25,755 nt of DNA from contig CAKQCV010000037.1 in the NCBI GenBank assembly GCA_934217675.1, forward strand, positions 1 through 25,755. The letters run 5' to 3'. A program made the translations under genes and the position numbers. Below are positions 17,401 to 24,152 of the stretch, piece after piece. Within the stretch, counting starts at the first letter, position 1. Every line of letters begins with the position of its first letter. This DNA is from an uncultured Prevotella sp. Its GTDB lineage: Bacteria; Bacteroidota; Bacteroidia; Bacteroidales; Bacteroidaceae. The notes under the pieces were generated by a model. It made no database searches. It saw only the letters and a list, made by a program, of their open reading frames with translations, and was not told the origin of the DNA.

Positions 17401-18410
17401 CCGCCACCACCTAAGTCTGACAAATTACCAACATCGCTTACAGGATGTTCTTTAGCGTATTGCGCCTGTGCTTCTGTTATTTCATTACCGAATATCTGGA
17501 TTTTATGCACACGCGGAGCTTGCATCTGCCCATAAGGATTCAGTGCTGTAGTAAATGGACATTTACCGTCTTCACCTTTCTGCACAGGATTTTTCAAGTC
17601 CTCACCGTCCCACACTCTCCAGCGTATTGATACATCCGAGGCTTTTATTTCATTCTCCATGAAGTAACCTTGATCCGAGAATATTGTCCAACCAAGTTTA
17701 TGTTTCTCTGATCCCATCCATACTAACGGTTGCCAATCGCCATCACCTACTTTGTAGTCGCATTTTATTCCACGCCCCCAAGAGGTTGACGACCACGACC
17801 ATTGGATACGGTCAACGTATGGTATATGGTCTATCTCTATCCAACCATGCTGCGAAACTTTATTACCAGAAGCATCCGTAACAGCAGCGTCACGACACAT
17901 CTGCACAAAGCCAGCCTCTCCATAAACAGGACGGTTGTCGGCATCATAGCGAATATTGTCTTCTAAATGGGTAGTATGCCCTGCAACAGTCCAGTTGTTA
18001 TAATTAGATGCATTGTTTCCTGTATAATTCTGCCCAAGATAGAACTGACGACAGAATGCTGCCGTTGCACCTGCAAATCCATTATATGATTTCTTATTGG
18101 CAAATGTACAATTATGGAAATATACAGGATATGTTATATTTGTATTTCCATTCACTGGAACATTTAATATAGCATTTACGTACCCTCCTTTTGAATAGTC
18201 AGGACAATCCACACCAGTCTCTCCCTTCCATGTGTCAGGCCATGTCTCGTCACTGAAATTTATATTTATCACTTCAGGATAAGTGGATGAATTGCTCCAT
18301 TGAGCCACTACCGATGGAGGGTCGAGACTTCCCTCTATTGTAGCATAAGACGGTAGTAGCGATGTTGCCGCCACAACCGTAACAAAGACATTTTTGATTT
18401 TGTTATACAT
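14499..18410 (-). CDS. Bifunctional secreted pectin methylesterase (CE8) - pectate lyase (PL1) fusion
   Basis: The 1303-residue protein has a signal peptide (about 1-23) and an unrecognised Trp/Cys-containing N-terminal module (about 26-330). A Gly5 linker (334-338) leads into a CE8 domain (about 350-665): SQDGTGEYTKIQDAI, GYQDTY (Asp485), GATDFIY (Asp507) and LGRPW (Arg580). A short Ig/FN3-like bridge (about 675-745) leads into a PL1-type pectate lyase (about 749-1165): FPTAEGFGKYTTGGRGG, TLRWAF, IFDHCVFGWS and SRSPRING with the likely catalytic arginine. DTDGDGMPDDWE (about 1171-1182) is a calcium-binding-type motif. The tail (LKIYSTEGRLMSS ... VIKLRK) looks like a type A type-IX-secretion signal. 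Fusing the two steps would remove methyl groups and then cut the newly exposed polygalacturonate by beta-elimination. It starts at ATG 18410; both active sites look intact. Confidence 0.93.
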   Translation of the reverse strand: MYNKIKNVFVTVVAATSLLPSYATIEGSLDPPSVVAQWSNSSTYPEVININFSDETWPDTWKGETGVDCPDYSKGGYVNAILNVPVNGNTNITYPVYFHNCTFANKKSYNGFAGATAAFCRQFYLGQNYTGNNASNYNNWTVAGHTTHLEDNIRYDADNRPVYGEAGFVQMCRDAAVTDASGNKVSQHGWIEIDHIPYVDRIQWSWSSTSWGRGIKCDYKVGDGDWQPLVWMGSEKHKLGWTIFSDQGYFMENEIKASDVSIRWRVWDGEDLKNPVQKGEDGKCPFTTALNPYGQMQAPRVHKIQIFGNEITEAQAQYAKEHPVSDVGNLSDLGGGGGADTEVTAPDANAPVVLATVSQDGTGEYTKIQDAINAIPEGSRGIIYIRPGVYEENLYAGYKSTKNKFISLIGENKETTILTSNVNRGKGNESNDYTDCAALNVFTSRFYAENLTIRNTSGNVGQAEALFTNGDAHIFNNCLLSGYQDTYKANSGSRGYFTNCTIEGATDFIYDGGLEWFDNCTLKLVKGGGYITAPAESSMPMTKVMFPELSQSTFYPGLFFRNCTVAAADGVTNGAYTLGRPWKEGCGSMFINCKLSSAVNAKGWSEWSGAENKCSFYEYKNVDADGKLVDTSKRASFSHQATDAEVEAYMKPEFLFGKFSKVPFDYEKILRGAVAPMNFVITPLEISWESDDNAVGYIIYKDGAFYKFTTDKVLVKDADDKSKYSVASVSKQGVVSKIVVAEDAIKLPAFPTAEGFGKYTTGGRGGKVVKVTSLADDGKAGTLRWAFQQYPGEPITIVFEVSGDIKLNSELRMKRDDWTLAGQTAPGDGIVISHNKINLGGSQNFIVRNVRFRSGHADVNGNVLQDQALGAENCNNYIFDHCVFGWSVEENMNTQDCHFLTVQNSIVHEGLYNAGHKKGARGYGTQWGGSPATYYHNLLADNKSRSPRINGARGEDYVVFMEYINNVNYNFGGNGGCYGGENTADISSYNGMNSAHECNFIGNYYKPGPASNKNSVVFVNSSYARSGATSWGPAKWYVNGNKVEGDEARTKDNWKAMTAEKYSLSDIRVDERIVPIHNYYKYSRSGNIGTYDPEMYMIYNIETADEAYESVLNSAGTINRDAIESRIIEETRTGKNQYGGAAVGAGKGIIDTEQDCEGFIEYRTDYQVPVDTDGDGMPDDWEKKHGLNPNVADQNLVNSLGYTALEVYLNSLMGEELSDDFRTSSIANMKSVPLISYDNKSDMLHVSDNAIGSILKIYSTEGRLMSSQQITSAAISLSEVKLPVFIIRIDGTKISPRVIKLRK

Positions 18411-18455
18411 AATTTATTATTAGTAGTTATTTATTAGCAATAAATATTCATTGGA

Positions 18456-18540
18456 AGTAGTTCCTTTATATCTGTGTTTGACTTTACAACAAACCTTTGC
18501 AAAGTTATTAATAAAAGCCTTAACAAACAAGGGAACTACT
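18456..18540. repeat. Inverted repeat flanking the CE8-PL1 promoter
   Basis: AGTAGTTCC (18456-18464) and GGAACTACT (18532-18540) are perfect 9-base inverted copies 67 bases apart. A second complementary pair lies inside (TGTTTG 18475-18480 with CAAACA 18524-18529). The right arm abuts the -33 box of the promoter at 18500-18531 and the left arm lies in the leader. It could be a paired operator or an RNA hairpin ending the upstream pectate lyase transcript. Confidence 0.4.
18500..18531 (-). promoter_or_regulatory. Promoter for the CE8-PL1 fusion gene
   Basis: On the minus strand TAACTTTG (18507-18500) is an exact -7 box, with TTG (18530-18528) 20 bases upstream. This gives a leader of about 80 bases and means the fusion gene can be transcribed apart from the pectate lyase gene upstream. 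Confidence 0.6.
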
Positions 18541-18551
18541 GATAATAAAGA

Positions 18552-20651
18552 CTAAAGCATGACTTTTTTGCCATTAACGATATATACCCCTTTGGCAAGT
18601 CCCTCAACACTACATCCCACATATTTGCCATCAATAGTGTATATACGAAGTTCCTTTACATTTGTATCAGAATTTATATCAGAAATTCCAGCCGACTCTG
18701 CCTTTGCTATATCTATACAATCTGTACGCATCCGCTGATTGCCATCTGTGCAGAAATTTATACGTATTTCATCACCTCGTTTCAATGAAATGTTCTTCGA
18801 TATATGCGTAAACATATCTTTACCGTTAACCGAAGCAATCCACGTATCACGTTTTTCCTCATTAACGAACAATGTATATGTTCCATTCTTTTTCTGCCAA
18901 TCAAAGAAAGTAGTTGTAATATCACAATCTTCATCATCCTCACTCCAAACAACACTCATACATCCTGGTCCAGCCTCACCTACCACGGAATTGTCCCCTG
19001 AATATGTTCTATACTCTGTTCCACGTTCTATATATGCTATACCGTTCAGTACCGCATCCTCCATTTCTATTCTTCCAAAACCAGCATCTTTTCTATCCGA
19101 GGTAAATGTCCAGGTATCACCAGTAACGATATCGCCATTTTCCTTCACCACATCTACTCTCCAAGCATACATTTGTCCATATTTCAACGATCCTAAAGCA
19201 ATTGATGCGATTGTGGACTCACCAACAAAATCATTGTCTTTTACCACATTCCCTTCGCTTAAATACACTCGGTAACTTTGGGCATCAAATGCTTCACGCC
19301 ATCTGAGCATCATTGGTGTGCAAGGGGTTTTGTCTTTCAACGCTTCACGCAGTTTCGCATGCTGTTCACCATCAGCAGGAGTTGGTTTGCTTGCCTTGTC
19401 TGAAGCTGTAGAGAAATGGAATGTACTACTTGTATATATAGTTTTAGGTGTTTCGGCTTGTACGTACCATTGATACTTTGTTGATGGTTCCAATTGCGTT
19501 TTCCCTTGTTCATACATCATATACTGGCTTGTCGAAACATTCTCTTTGCCTATCATATATACATAAGAAGTTGCACCATATATTTTACCACATTGCAGTT
19601 TATAGTTCTTCAACACATCTATAGCACCTTCGCCGGGGAATGGTATGATGTCATGCTCCAAGTCTGCAGCAAGTCCAATGCTGTTTACCTTTGTTTCAAT
19701 ATTGTCAGCCTCATCCATAGAGGAGTCATAATCATAGTATCTGCTTATATCAAAGCCAATGCCAGTATCTTTCGTATTGCCACTCACATTTTCAAACTTA
19801 TTGCCACGACTCAGCACATCTGCATAATTAGCATTCACTGGATCATCACTATACATTTGATTCAATGGACTATGGGTATTCTTAAAGAAAGAATTCTCAA
19901 CTACAACCTTAGCTCTCGTATGATACCCCACACAATATGAACTATTAGCTGTATAATAATTATTGAACACATGCCCCAGTCCATATCCAAAACGCGGATT
20001 GCGCTGTGTTGTATTGTCAAACCAGCAGTGGTGGTAGGTTGCACGCTCCTTACCATTATCCTCAAAATGATTTGTACCGGAATTGCAAATCGAGACTTTA
20101 TCATGATTACTGAATTTAGTCCATGAAACACTCAAATAGCTTGAACCTAAAGTATAATCAAGTAATCCATCTGCACAACTTGAAAGATCACAATGGTCAA
20201 CCCATACATGATGAGTGTTTCTGAAGGCAAGAGCATCAGGATTACAGTTTGTGATTTTCAAATTTCGGATAATAACGTTCTGCTGCCCATTTAAATCAAA
20301 ACCCAATTTATTGAGAGTAATGCCATTACCTGCTCCTATAATAGTTTTATTACTACCCACAGAGATATAGTCTTTCACTCCGGCAGAGCCTTCTCCTATA
20401 TTTCCTTTCCCCGTAATATCATTCTCTATTATTATCACGCATGGTGTTGAACCTTTGGCATACTGTGCCAACTGTTCACGTGTTGTAACTCTCACAACCT
20501 CTCCTTGTGCCCCTCCTGTTGTTCCGTTAAGGTCAAGGTCGCGGTAATTTGCGAAGCCCACAAGTCCACAAATTCCATCATTAACTTGAGCAAATACTCC
20601 AAAGCTACAAGCTGCAAGCACTACTGTAGAAAAACATCTAAGATTATTCAT
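18552..20651 (-). CDS. Secreted pectate lyase (PL1) with accessory modules
   Basis: From ATG 20651 the protein has 699 residues; a TTG three codons upstream is less likely. A signal peptide (about 1-22) is followed by a PL1 beta-helix (about 23-350): GFANY, VWVDHCDLS (149-157), DGLLDYTLGSSYLSVSWTKF, NHDK and RNPR (217-220), which carries the family's catalytic-arginine motif. PL1 enzymes cleave polygalacturonate by calcium-dependent beta-elimination. Two FN3-like modules (about 356-415 and 424-519) and a CBM6/35-like module (about 524-650, beginning RIEMEDAV) follow. The tail (RIYTIDGKYVG, AKGVYIVNGKKVML) matches those of the pectin esterases. The CE8-PL1 fusion gene follows on the same strand. 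Enzyme class is certain; the module family names are tentative. Confidence 0.94.
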   Translation of the reverse strand: MNNLRCFSTVVLAACSFGVFAQVNDGICGLVGFANYRDLDLNGTTGGAQGEVVRVTTREQLAQYAKGSTPCVIIIENDITGKGNIGEGSAGVKDYISVGSNKTIIGAGNGITLNKLGFDLNGQQNVIIRNLKITNCNPDALAFRNTHHVWVDHCDLSSCADGLLDYTLGSSYLSVSWTKFSNHDKVSICNSGTNHFEDNGKERATYHHCWFDNTTQRNPRFGYGLGHVFNNYYTANSSYCVGYHTRAKVVVENSFFKNTHSPLNQMYSDDPVNANYADVLSRGNKFENVSGNTKDTGIGFDISRYYDYDSSMDEADNIETKVNSIGLAADLEHDIIPFPGEGAIDVLKNYKLQCGKIYGATSYVYMIGKENVSTSQYMMYEQGKTQLEPSTKYQWYVQAETPKTIYTSSTFHFSTASDKASKPTPADGEQHAKLREALKDKTPCTPMMLRWREAFDAQSYRVYLSEGNVVKDNDFVGESTIASIALGSLKYGQMYAWRVDVVKENGDIVTGDTWTFTSDRKDAGFGRIEMEDAVLNGIAYIERGTEYRTYSGDNSVVGEAGPGCMSVVWSEDDEDCDITTTFFDWQKKNGTYTLFVNEEKRDTWIASVNGKDMFTHISKNISLKRGDEIRINFCTDGNQRMRTDCIDIAKAESAGISDINSDTNVKELRIYTIDGKYVGCSVEGLAKGVYIVNGKKVML

Positions 20652-20679
20652 CCTTATCAATTATATTATATTTACGGTG

Positions 20680-20712
20680 TAAAATTACTATGAATAATCC
20701 AACTATACCAAA
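20680..20712 (-). promoter_or_regulatory. Possible promoter for the pectate lyase gene
   Basis: On the minus strand TTTG (20712-20709) is followed after 21 bases by TAATTTTA (20687-20680), seven of eight matches to TAnnTTTG. An overlapping exact -7 box, TATATTTG (20716-20709), has no good partner. Confidence 0.4.
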
Positions 20713-20773
20713 TATAAAACCTATTTATCGCATATTCTCCACAACTTCCAACAATATATCCACAACATACCAC

Positions 20774-20821
20774 AAAAAGGTAGGACTATCCATACAAACA
20801 GAAGCCCTACCAAAGAAATTG
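20774..20821 (-). terminator. Terminator of the small lipoprotein gene
   Basis: On the minus strand GGTAGG (20821-20816) pairs with CCTACC (20784-20779), extended by two pairs after one mismatch. Five T's follow. It lies 34 bases past the stop codon at 20855. Confidence 0.65.
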
Positions 20822-20854
20822 TCTAATTCAGTTTTTGTAATATTCTATTTGCTT

Positions 20855-21298
20855 TTAGTTAGCATTATGCTTATCCTCTTTTATGCCTTTAACCTTTACT
20901 CCCCATCCTTTCACAACAGTCTTCGAAGTTCTATATGCGCCGAATAGCCAGCTATGTTTCTCGCTCTCAAACTCAGGTTCAAGAATAATATCTGCCCCTG
21001 ATTTTTCTTTTGCAATATATAAAGCTTGCGACTCTCTTTTTCCTATACCACGATAACGCGTAGTACTTTTCAAAGTTTTATTTCCATTCTTTATCAAAGA
21101 GATACCAAGAAAAGTTTGAGTGTTAACCTCTGCACTTACTTTCTGTACACTTTCATAATCAATGTCTGCAGCAGCATAAGTGTTTATGCTGTTATTTGTA
21201 ATACCCATCAATGGCGCCGTTTTCAGATAAGACGCACAACTTGTCATTGCCGTAGCAATAATAGCTAAGCAGAACAGTCTAATTGCATTTTTGTTCAT
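20855..21298 (-). CDS. Small lipoprotein, unrecognised family
   Basis: The 147-residue protein has a lipoprotein signal peptide with lipobox MTSC (Cys21). The mature part alternates short strands: TYAAADIDYESVQKVSAEVN, TFLGISLIKNG, then a helix with a conserved-looking ESQALYIAKEKSGADIILEP and a strand pair ending KGWGVKVKGIKED. The 'A..A....ADIILEP' piece resembles small Bacteroidales envelope lipoproteins with a repeating alpha/beta motif, but I cannot name the family. No paralogue is in the window. A terminator follows. No good promoter was found in the 100 bases before it. Transcription from the unassigned region upstream (21299-21585) is possible. Confidence 0.75.
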   Translation of the reverse strand: MNKNAIRLFCLAIIATAMTSCASYLKTAPLMGITNNSINTYAAADIDYESVQKVSAEVNTQTFLGISLIKNGNKTLKSTTRYRGIGKRESQALYIAKEKSGADIILEPEFESEKHSWLFGAYRTSKTVVKGWGVKVKGIKEDKHNAN

Positions 21299-21396
21299 AT
21301 CAATTTAGTTTAGTCTATTACACAACCATAGTCTCTTTCTGGCTGTTTTTATTTGTTTAGGGCAAAGGAGACATCCCTGTAATTATTGTCATATTC

Positions 21397-21555
21397 CTAT
21401 TCAAGCAATATCACTTCTGCTGTAGAATTATTCATCTTTGGCATTGTCATTCCAAGAGGGGCATTGATGTAGGTTCCATCCGCAATTATATATTTATGTC
21501 CGTCATATTCAATATATCCTACAGCAATATATCTATTTATCTTTTTCGGTTTTAT
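21397..21555 (-). other. 52-codon open frame without a start codon, possible gene remnant
   Basis: Read on the minus strand, this frame encodes protein-like sequence (for example VGYIEYDGHKYIIADGTY and INAPLGMTMPKMNNS) ending at TAG. There is no ATG in its first 34 codons. An in-frame ATG at 21585 is separated from it by a TGA at 21558-21556, after nine codons. It lies just past the terminator of the candidate RNA. It may be the broken 3' end of a gene, or chance. I recognise no family. Confidence 0.3.
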
Positions 21556-21585
21556 TCAATTAAGTCTTGGGGGGAGTATATGCAT

Positions 21586-21621
21586 AAAAAAGCGTGGAAC
21601 TTCATGTTGTCCGTTCCACGC
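21586..21621 (-). terminator. Intrinsic terminator of the candidate RNA
   Basis: A perfect 9-bp GC-rich stem (21613-21621 with 21592-21600) has a 12-base loop and is followed on the minus strand by TTTTTT. Confidence 0.85.
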
Positions 21622-21697
21622 ATCGAGGCTCTTGCACTGCCTATCAAAGTTGAACAGACAACGTCAGAGCCCACGCCGATAAGGTATATATCTGCTC

Positions 21698-21770
21698 GTC
21701 AATATGGTTACAGTAAGGATACAATCCGACCTATAAGGGTACAATATATCCTTACCTTAACCATATTGAC
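21698..21770. repeat. Long near-perfect hairpin inside the candidate RNA
   Basis: Arms of 24 bases (21698-21721 and 21747-21770) are inverted copies with two adjacent mismatches, around a 25-base loop that can itself form a small ACCT/GGGT stem. There is no T-run, so it is not a terminator. I saw no transposase gene nearby to make it an insertion-element end. Confidence 0.8.
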
Positions 21771-22025
21771 TGTGAATAAACCACACCCGGGACATCTACC
21801 GTCGCCTCAGCTCAAGACTTTGATTTTGAATTTGCAAGATTCGATGCGTCATGAACAGAGCGTCATAAGTAAACGCCTTCAATATGTCTGTACTCTCTTC
21901 CCACCCATTGCCCGCTTTTACTGATTAGTTTTTAAGTTCACCTCTCAGTTTAGCTCGGCGTTGGCTGCTCTGTTTTTAATTATTGAATTGAATTCAATTT
22001 TATCTTCAGAGCTTGAGAGTTGATG

Positions 22026-22056
22026 CAAAAATAACAATATTTTTAATTAGAACAAA
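22026..22056 (-). promoter_or_regulatory. Consensus promoter of the candidate RNA
   Basis: On the minus strand TTTG (22056-22053) is followed after 19 bases by TATTTTTG (22033-22026). Both boxes match the Bacteroidetes consensus exactly. Transcription should begin near 22020. Confidence 0.75.
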
Positions 22057-22073
22057 GCTTTGTCCCAATTTTA

Positions 22074-22123
22074 ATACAATAAGGCGGTAGTTTCTTATTA
22101 ATGAAACCACCGCCTTATTGTAT
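22074..22123. terminator. Strong hairpin ending the protease operon
   Basis: A 15-bp perfect arm (22074-22088 with 22109-22123) continues after an A/C mismatch into a 5-bp arm (22090-22094 with 22103-22107). It lies 24 bases past the last stop codon of the operon. The T-run on the minus strand is poor, so it may act as a terminator or as a 3'-end stabiliser. Confidence 0.55.
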
Positions 22124-22147
22124 CAAAACTGCTTGTATACATGAATT

Positions 22148-22645
22148 TTACTTGCACTGCTTTTCATAACAGTACTCTGCAAATATTCTTGCCGCACTTT
22201 CCACCTTTGCCGCACATGGGCGTTTTTTGTAATATTCTGCCGTTCGTGGAGATGCGACATAATTTGAAACAGCTTTTTCATTGCCTTTTATACCAAGTAT
22301 CTCGGCACATATCAACGAACCATTCTGCTCTTTCGACTTGGCAAGAAGTTCTTGAACGACCTTGTAGCATGCAGATTTTCCTGCACGGTCATCACCGTCA
22401 GTCTGTCCACAATCAAGACCAACCAACGTGACAATGCCCGACACAGCTCCACACATCATTCTCATTCTTCCTACTCCACCACCGAAGCCTGCACCTATAC
22501 GCTTTGCCAAATCATCACTAAGTCCATACATGTCGGCAAATGCTGCTATCACCGATTGGCAACAGCCGTAGCCTTGCATAAAATTGTCTACGGCACGTTG
22601 CACCCTTGATTCCCACTCTGGTGGCAATACTATATTTTCTGTCAT
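22148..22645 (-). CDS. C_GCAxxG_C_C family putative redox-active protein
   Basis: From ATG 22645 the protein has 165 residues (a GTG three codons upstream is possible). The cysteine pattern of the C_GCAxxG_C_C family is visible: GYGCCQSVIAAF near the start, then GAGFGGGVGRMRMMCGAVSG and ICAEILG. The family is named for this pattern and is thought to be redox-active or metal-binding; no reaction is established. The region before the glycine-rich loop is helical, and there is no signal peptide, so it should be cytoplasmic. It is the last gene of a three-gene operon, 15 bases after the 485-residue protein. The partners do not explain its role. Confidence 0.85.
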   Translation of the reverse strand: MTENIVLPPEWESRVQRAVDNFMQGYGCCQSVIAAFADMYGLSDDLAKRIGAGFGGGVGRMRMMCGAVSGIVTLVGLDCGQTDGDDRAGKSACYKVVQELLAKSKEQNGSLICAEILGIKGNEKAVSNYVASPRTAEYYKKRPCAAKVESAARIFAEYCYEKQCK

Positions 22646-22660
22646 ATCGATCACGTTTTA

Positions 22661-24118
22661 TTAAAGTCGAGAAGTAACCGCCTTTACAAGGAAATCAAAG
22701 TTCTGCTGCACAATCTCATTACCTCGTTTCAGTCCCAAACTTGAATTGATTGTTGCATCAGGCAAGAGATTATGGGATATAATATAGTCGCGCACTTCTT
22801 CACGAAGCGAAAGGGCAAGATTTAAAGCCTGGTTTAGAGCCATCTTCGAATTGTAATAAGGATTGTGCTCGTCTTTTATACAGAGAGCTGCATCCGGCAA
22901 TATCTGAAAATCTTCATGGAAGTCTTTAGGAATGAAAAGCACAACATTTTCGCTCTCTGGCAAATTGAAGTTCTTTTTCACTTCATCGTTAAACGGAAGA
23001 TTCTCAAGCAAGAACTTCTCCATAGCCTTTTGGTCGGCAAAATAATAAAGCGATGTGTCTTTCTTCAACTTGTCGTATGCTTCCTTCATATTCTCTTTCC
23101 CTGTATACTCATCGCGCAGAGCCTCATAAGGCTGCAAGTCGTCACTCCATGCGCATGGAGCGTTAAGATACCAAGTGTCATTATATTTAACGAAACTTGC
23201 AATAATCATCTTCTGCTTATAACATTCTTCTGTTGGAAAAGCAAGATTTTCGGCACTAACGGTAAAGGTGTCGCCATTTATATCCTCAAACGTCATGCTT
23301 TTTCCCTCATCACCACTCAATATCTTATAGCCACGATATTCCTTAAACTGCTGATTACCCATGGCATCTGCAACCTCTGTATTCCCGTTGGCACGAAGTA
23401 TTGATGCTGCCCAATTTTGTGGAAGAAGTCCAAGAGGACCTATTTTATTGTCGTAAGGAAGCAAACTTTCTGAAAGGTAGAATGCCAAATCCAAATTTCC
23501 TTGTATACGGCGAGCCATTTCTTGTGCCTGTGCCAATAAGCGTTCCGTAAGATGTGGAATATATGTAAGGTAACACCCGAAACAGAGCCATTTCAATACA
23601 TCACGCTGCTCAAAAAAATTGTCAGCAAATTGTGTATTGGCAAAGAATGTCTTTAACTCCTCATTTACAGAAACTGTTTCGAAGTTTTTCTCAAGCACAG
23701 CGAATGCAGCCTCAGCAAGCTTCATGATTATTGGACTCTCCGGATTTGCTACTCTGCCGTGATGCACTTCAAGCATAGTATACCATACGAGAAATTTCAC
23801 ATCCTCAATATTTGGCTCGTCTTGATAGTAATTATCCTCGTCCAAGTCAAAGAATGGAAGGAACTTTCCTTTCTGCTCTTTCACCAAATTGGTAAAGCCA
23901 CGCCATATTCCGGCATCTGCCACTACATCTTCGAAATACATGGCAACATTCAATCCCAATAGTTTCAAACCTTCTGTCGAAATATCGGCAATTTTCAGCT
24001 TAGACATTGCTGTTGCAATCTCTGTTGCAATCCTTGCATATTCCATATCTGTAGCCGAATGCATTCCTTTGGGATGGCGGTTCTCTACTTCTATCTTTGG
24101 TATCAGTATAAGTTTCAT
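22661..24118 (-). CDS. Conserved-looking 485-residue protein, unrecognised
   Basis: The ATG at 24118 (MKLILIPKIEV) is the best start. The frame extends to a TTG at 24169, but that overlaps the protease gene. No signal peptide or membrane helix is seen, so it is probably cytoplasmic. The N-terminal third is acidic and helical with a distinctive block (NVAMYFEDVVADAGIWRGFT, FFDLDEDNYYQDEPN, VKFLVWYTMLEVHHG). A helical middle follows, then a small beta segment (EYRGYKILSG, NGDTFTVSAENL) and a C-terminal half with FIPKDFHEDFQILPDAALCI and NPYYNSKMALNQALNLAL. I recognise no catalytic motif and do not assign a family. It lies 34 bases after the trypsin-like lipoprotein gene and 15 before the C_GCAxxG gene, so all three are very likely co-transcribed. 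Confidence 0.8.
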   Translation of the reverse strand: MKLILIPKIEVENRHPKGMHSATDMEYARIATEIATAMSKLKIADISTEGLKLLGLNVAMYFEDVVADAGIWRGFTNLVKEQKGKFLPFFDLDEDNYYQDEPNIEDVKFLVWYTMLEVHHGRVANPESPIIMKLAEAAFAVLEKNFETVSVNEELKTFFANTQFADNFFEQRDVLKWLCFGCYLTYIPHLTERLLAQAQEMARRIQGNLDLAFYLSESLLPYDNKIGPLGLLPQNWAASILRANGNTEVADAMGNQQFKEYRGYKILSGDEGKSMTFEDINGDTFTVSAENLAFPTEECYKQKMIIASFVKYNDTWYLNAPCAWSDDLQPYEALRDEYTGKENMKEAYDKLKKDTSLYYFADQKAMEKFLLENLPFNDEVKKNFNLPESENVVLFIPKDFHEDFQILPDAALCIKDEHNPYYNSKMALNQALNLALSLREEVRDYIISHNLLPDATINSSLGLKRGNEIVQQNFDFLVKAVTSRL

Positions 24119-24152
24119 AATGTATTTTCTTTGTTTATATAAATTTCTGTTA

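Larger units (their letters stand above)
21586..22020 (-). ncRNA. Candidate large structured non-coding RNA (about 435 nt)
   Basis: A consensus minus-strand promoter at 22026-22056 and a strong terminator at 21586-21621 define the transcript. No minus-strand frame of 60 or more codons lies between them. Long-range complementary segments nest neatly (plus coordinates): 21854-21861 with 21967-21974 (8 bp) enclosing 21872-21877 with 21957-21962 (6 bp). A separate domain pairs 21618-21626 with 21841-21849 (9 bp), 21630-21636 with 21833-21839 (7 bp) and 21643-21650 with 21817-21824 (8 bp), all perfect. That domain encloses a hairpin with 24-base arms (21698-21721 with 21747-21770, two mismatches). 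The 9-bp helix shares four bases with the terminator stem, so the two may compete. I looked for the hallmark sequences of tmRNA, RNase P RNA and SRP RNA and saw none. Transcript ends are estimates. Confidence 0.6.

Noticed and set aside
21496..21924. 142-codon plus-strand open frame
   Set aside because: It runs antisense across the candidate RNA, contains the terminator hairpin, has no promoter at the right place, and shows no recognisable domain. Kept only as part of a finding.
21586..22020. tmRNA, RNase P RNA, SRP RNA or a TPP/cobalamin riboswitch
   Set aside because: The hallmark sequences are absent: no tRNA-like 3' end, no GAGGAAAGTCC, no GGAAGCAGC-type loop, no THI or B12 box. The single CTGAGA near the 5' end is not enough.
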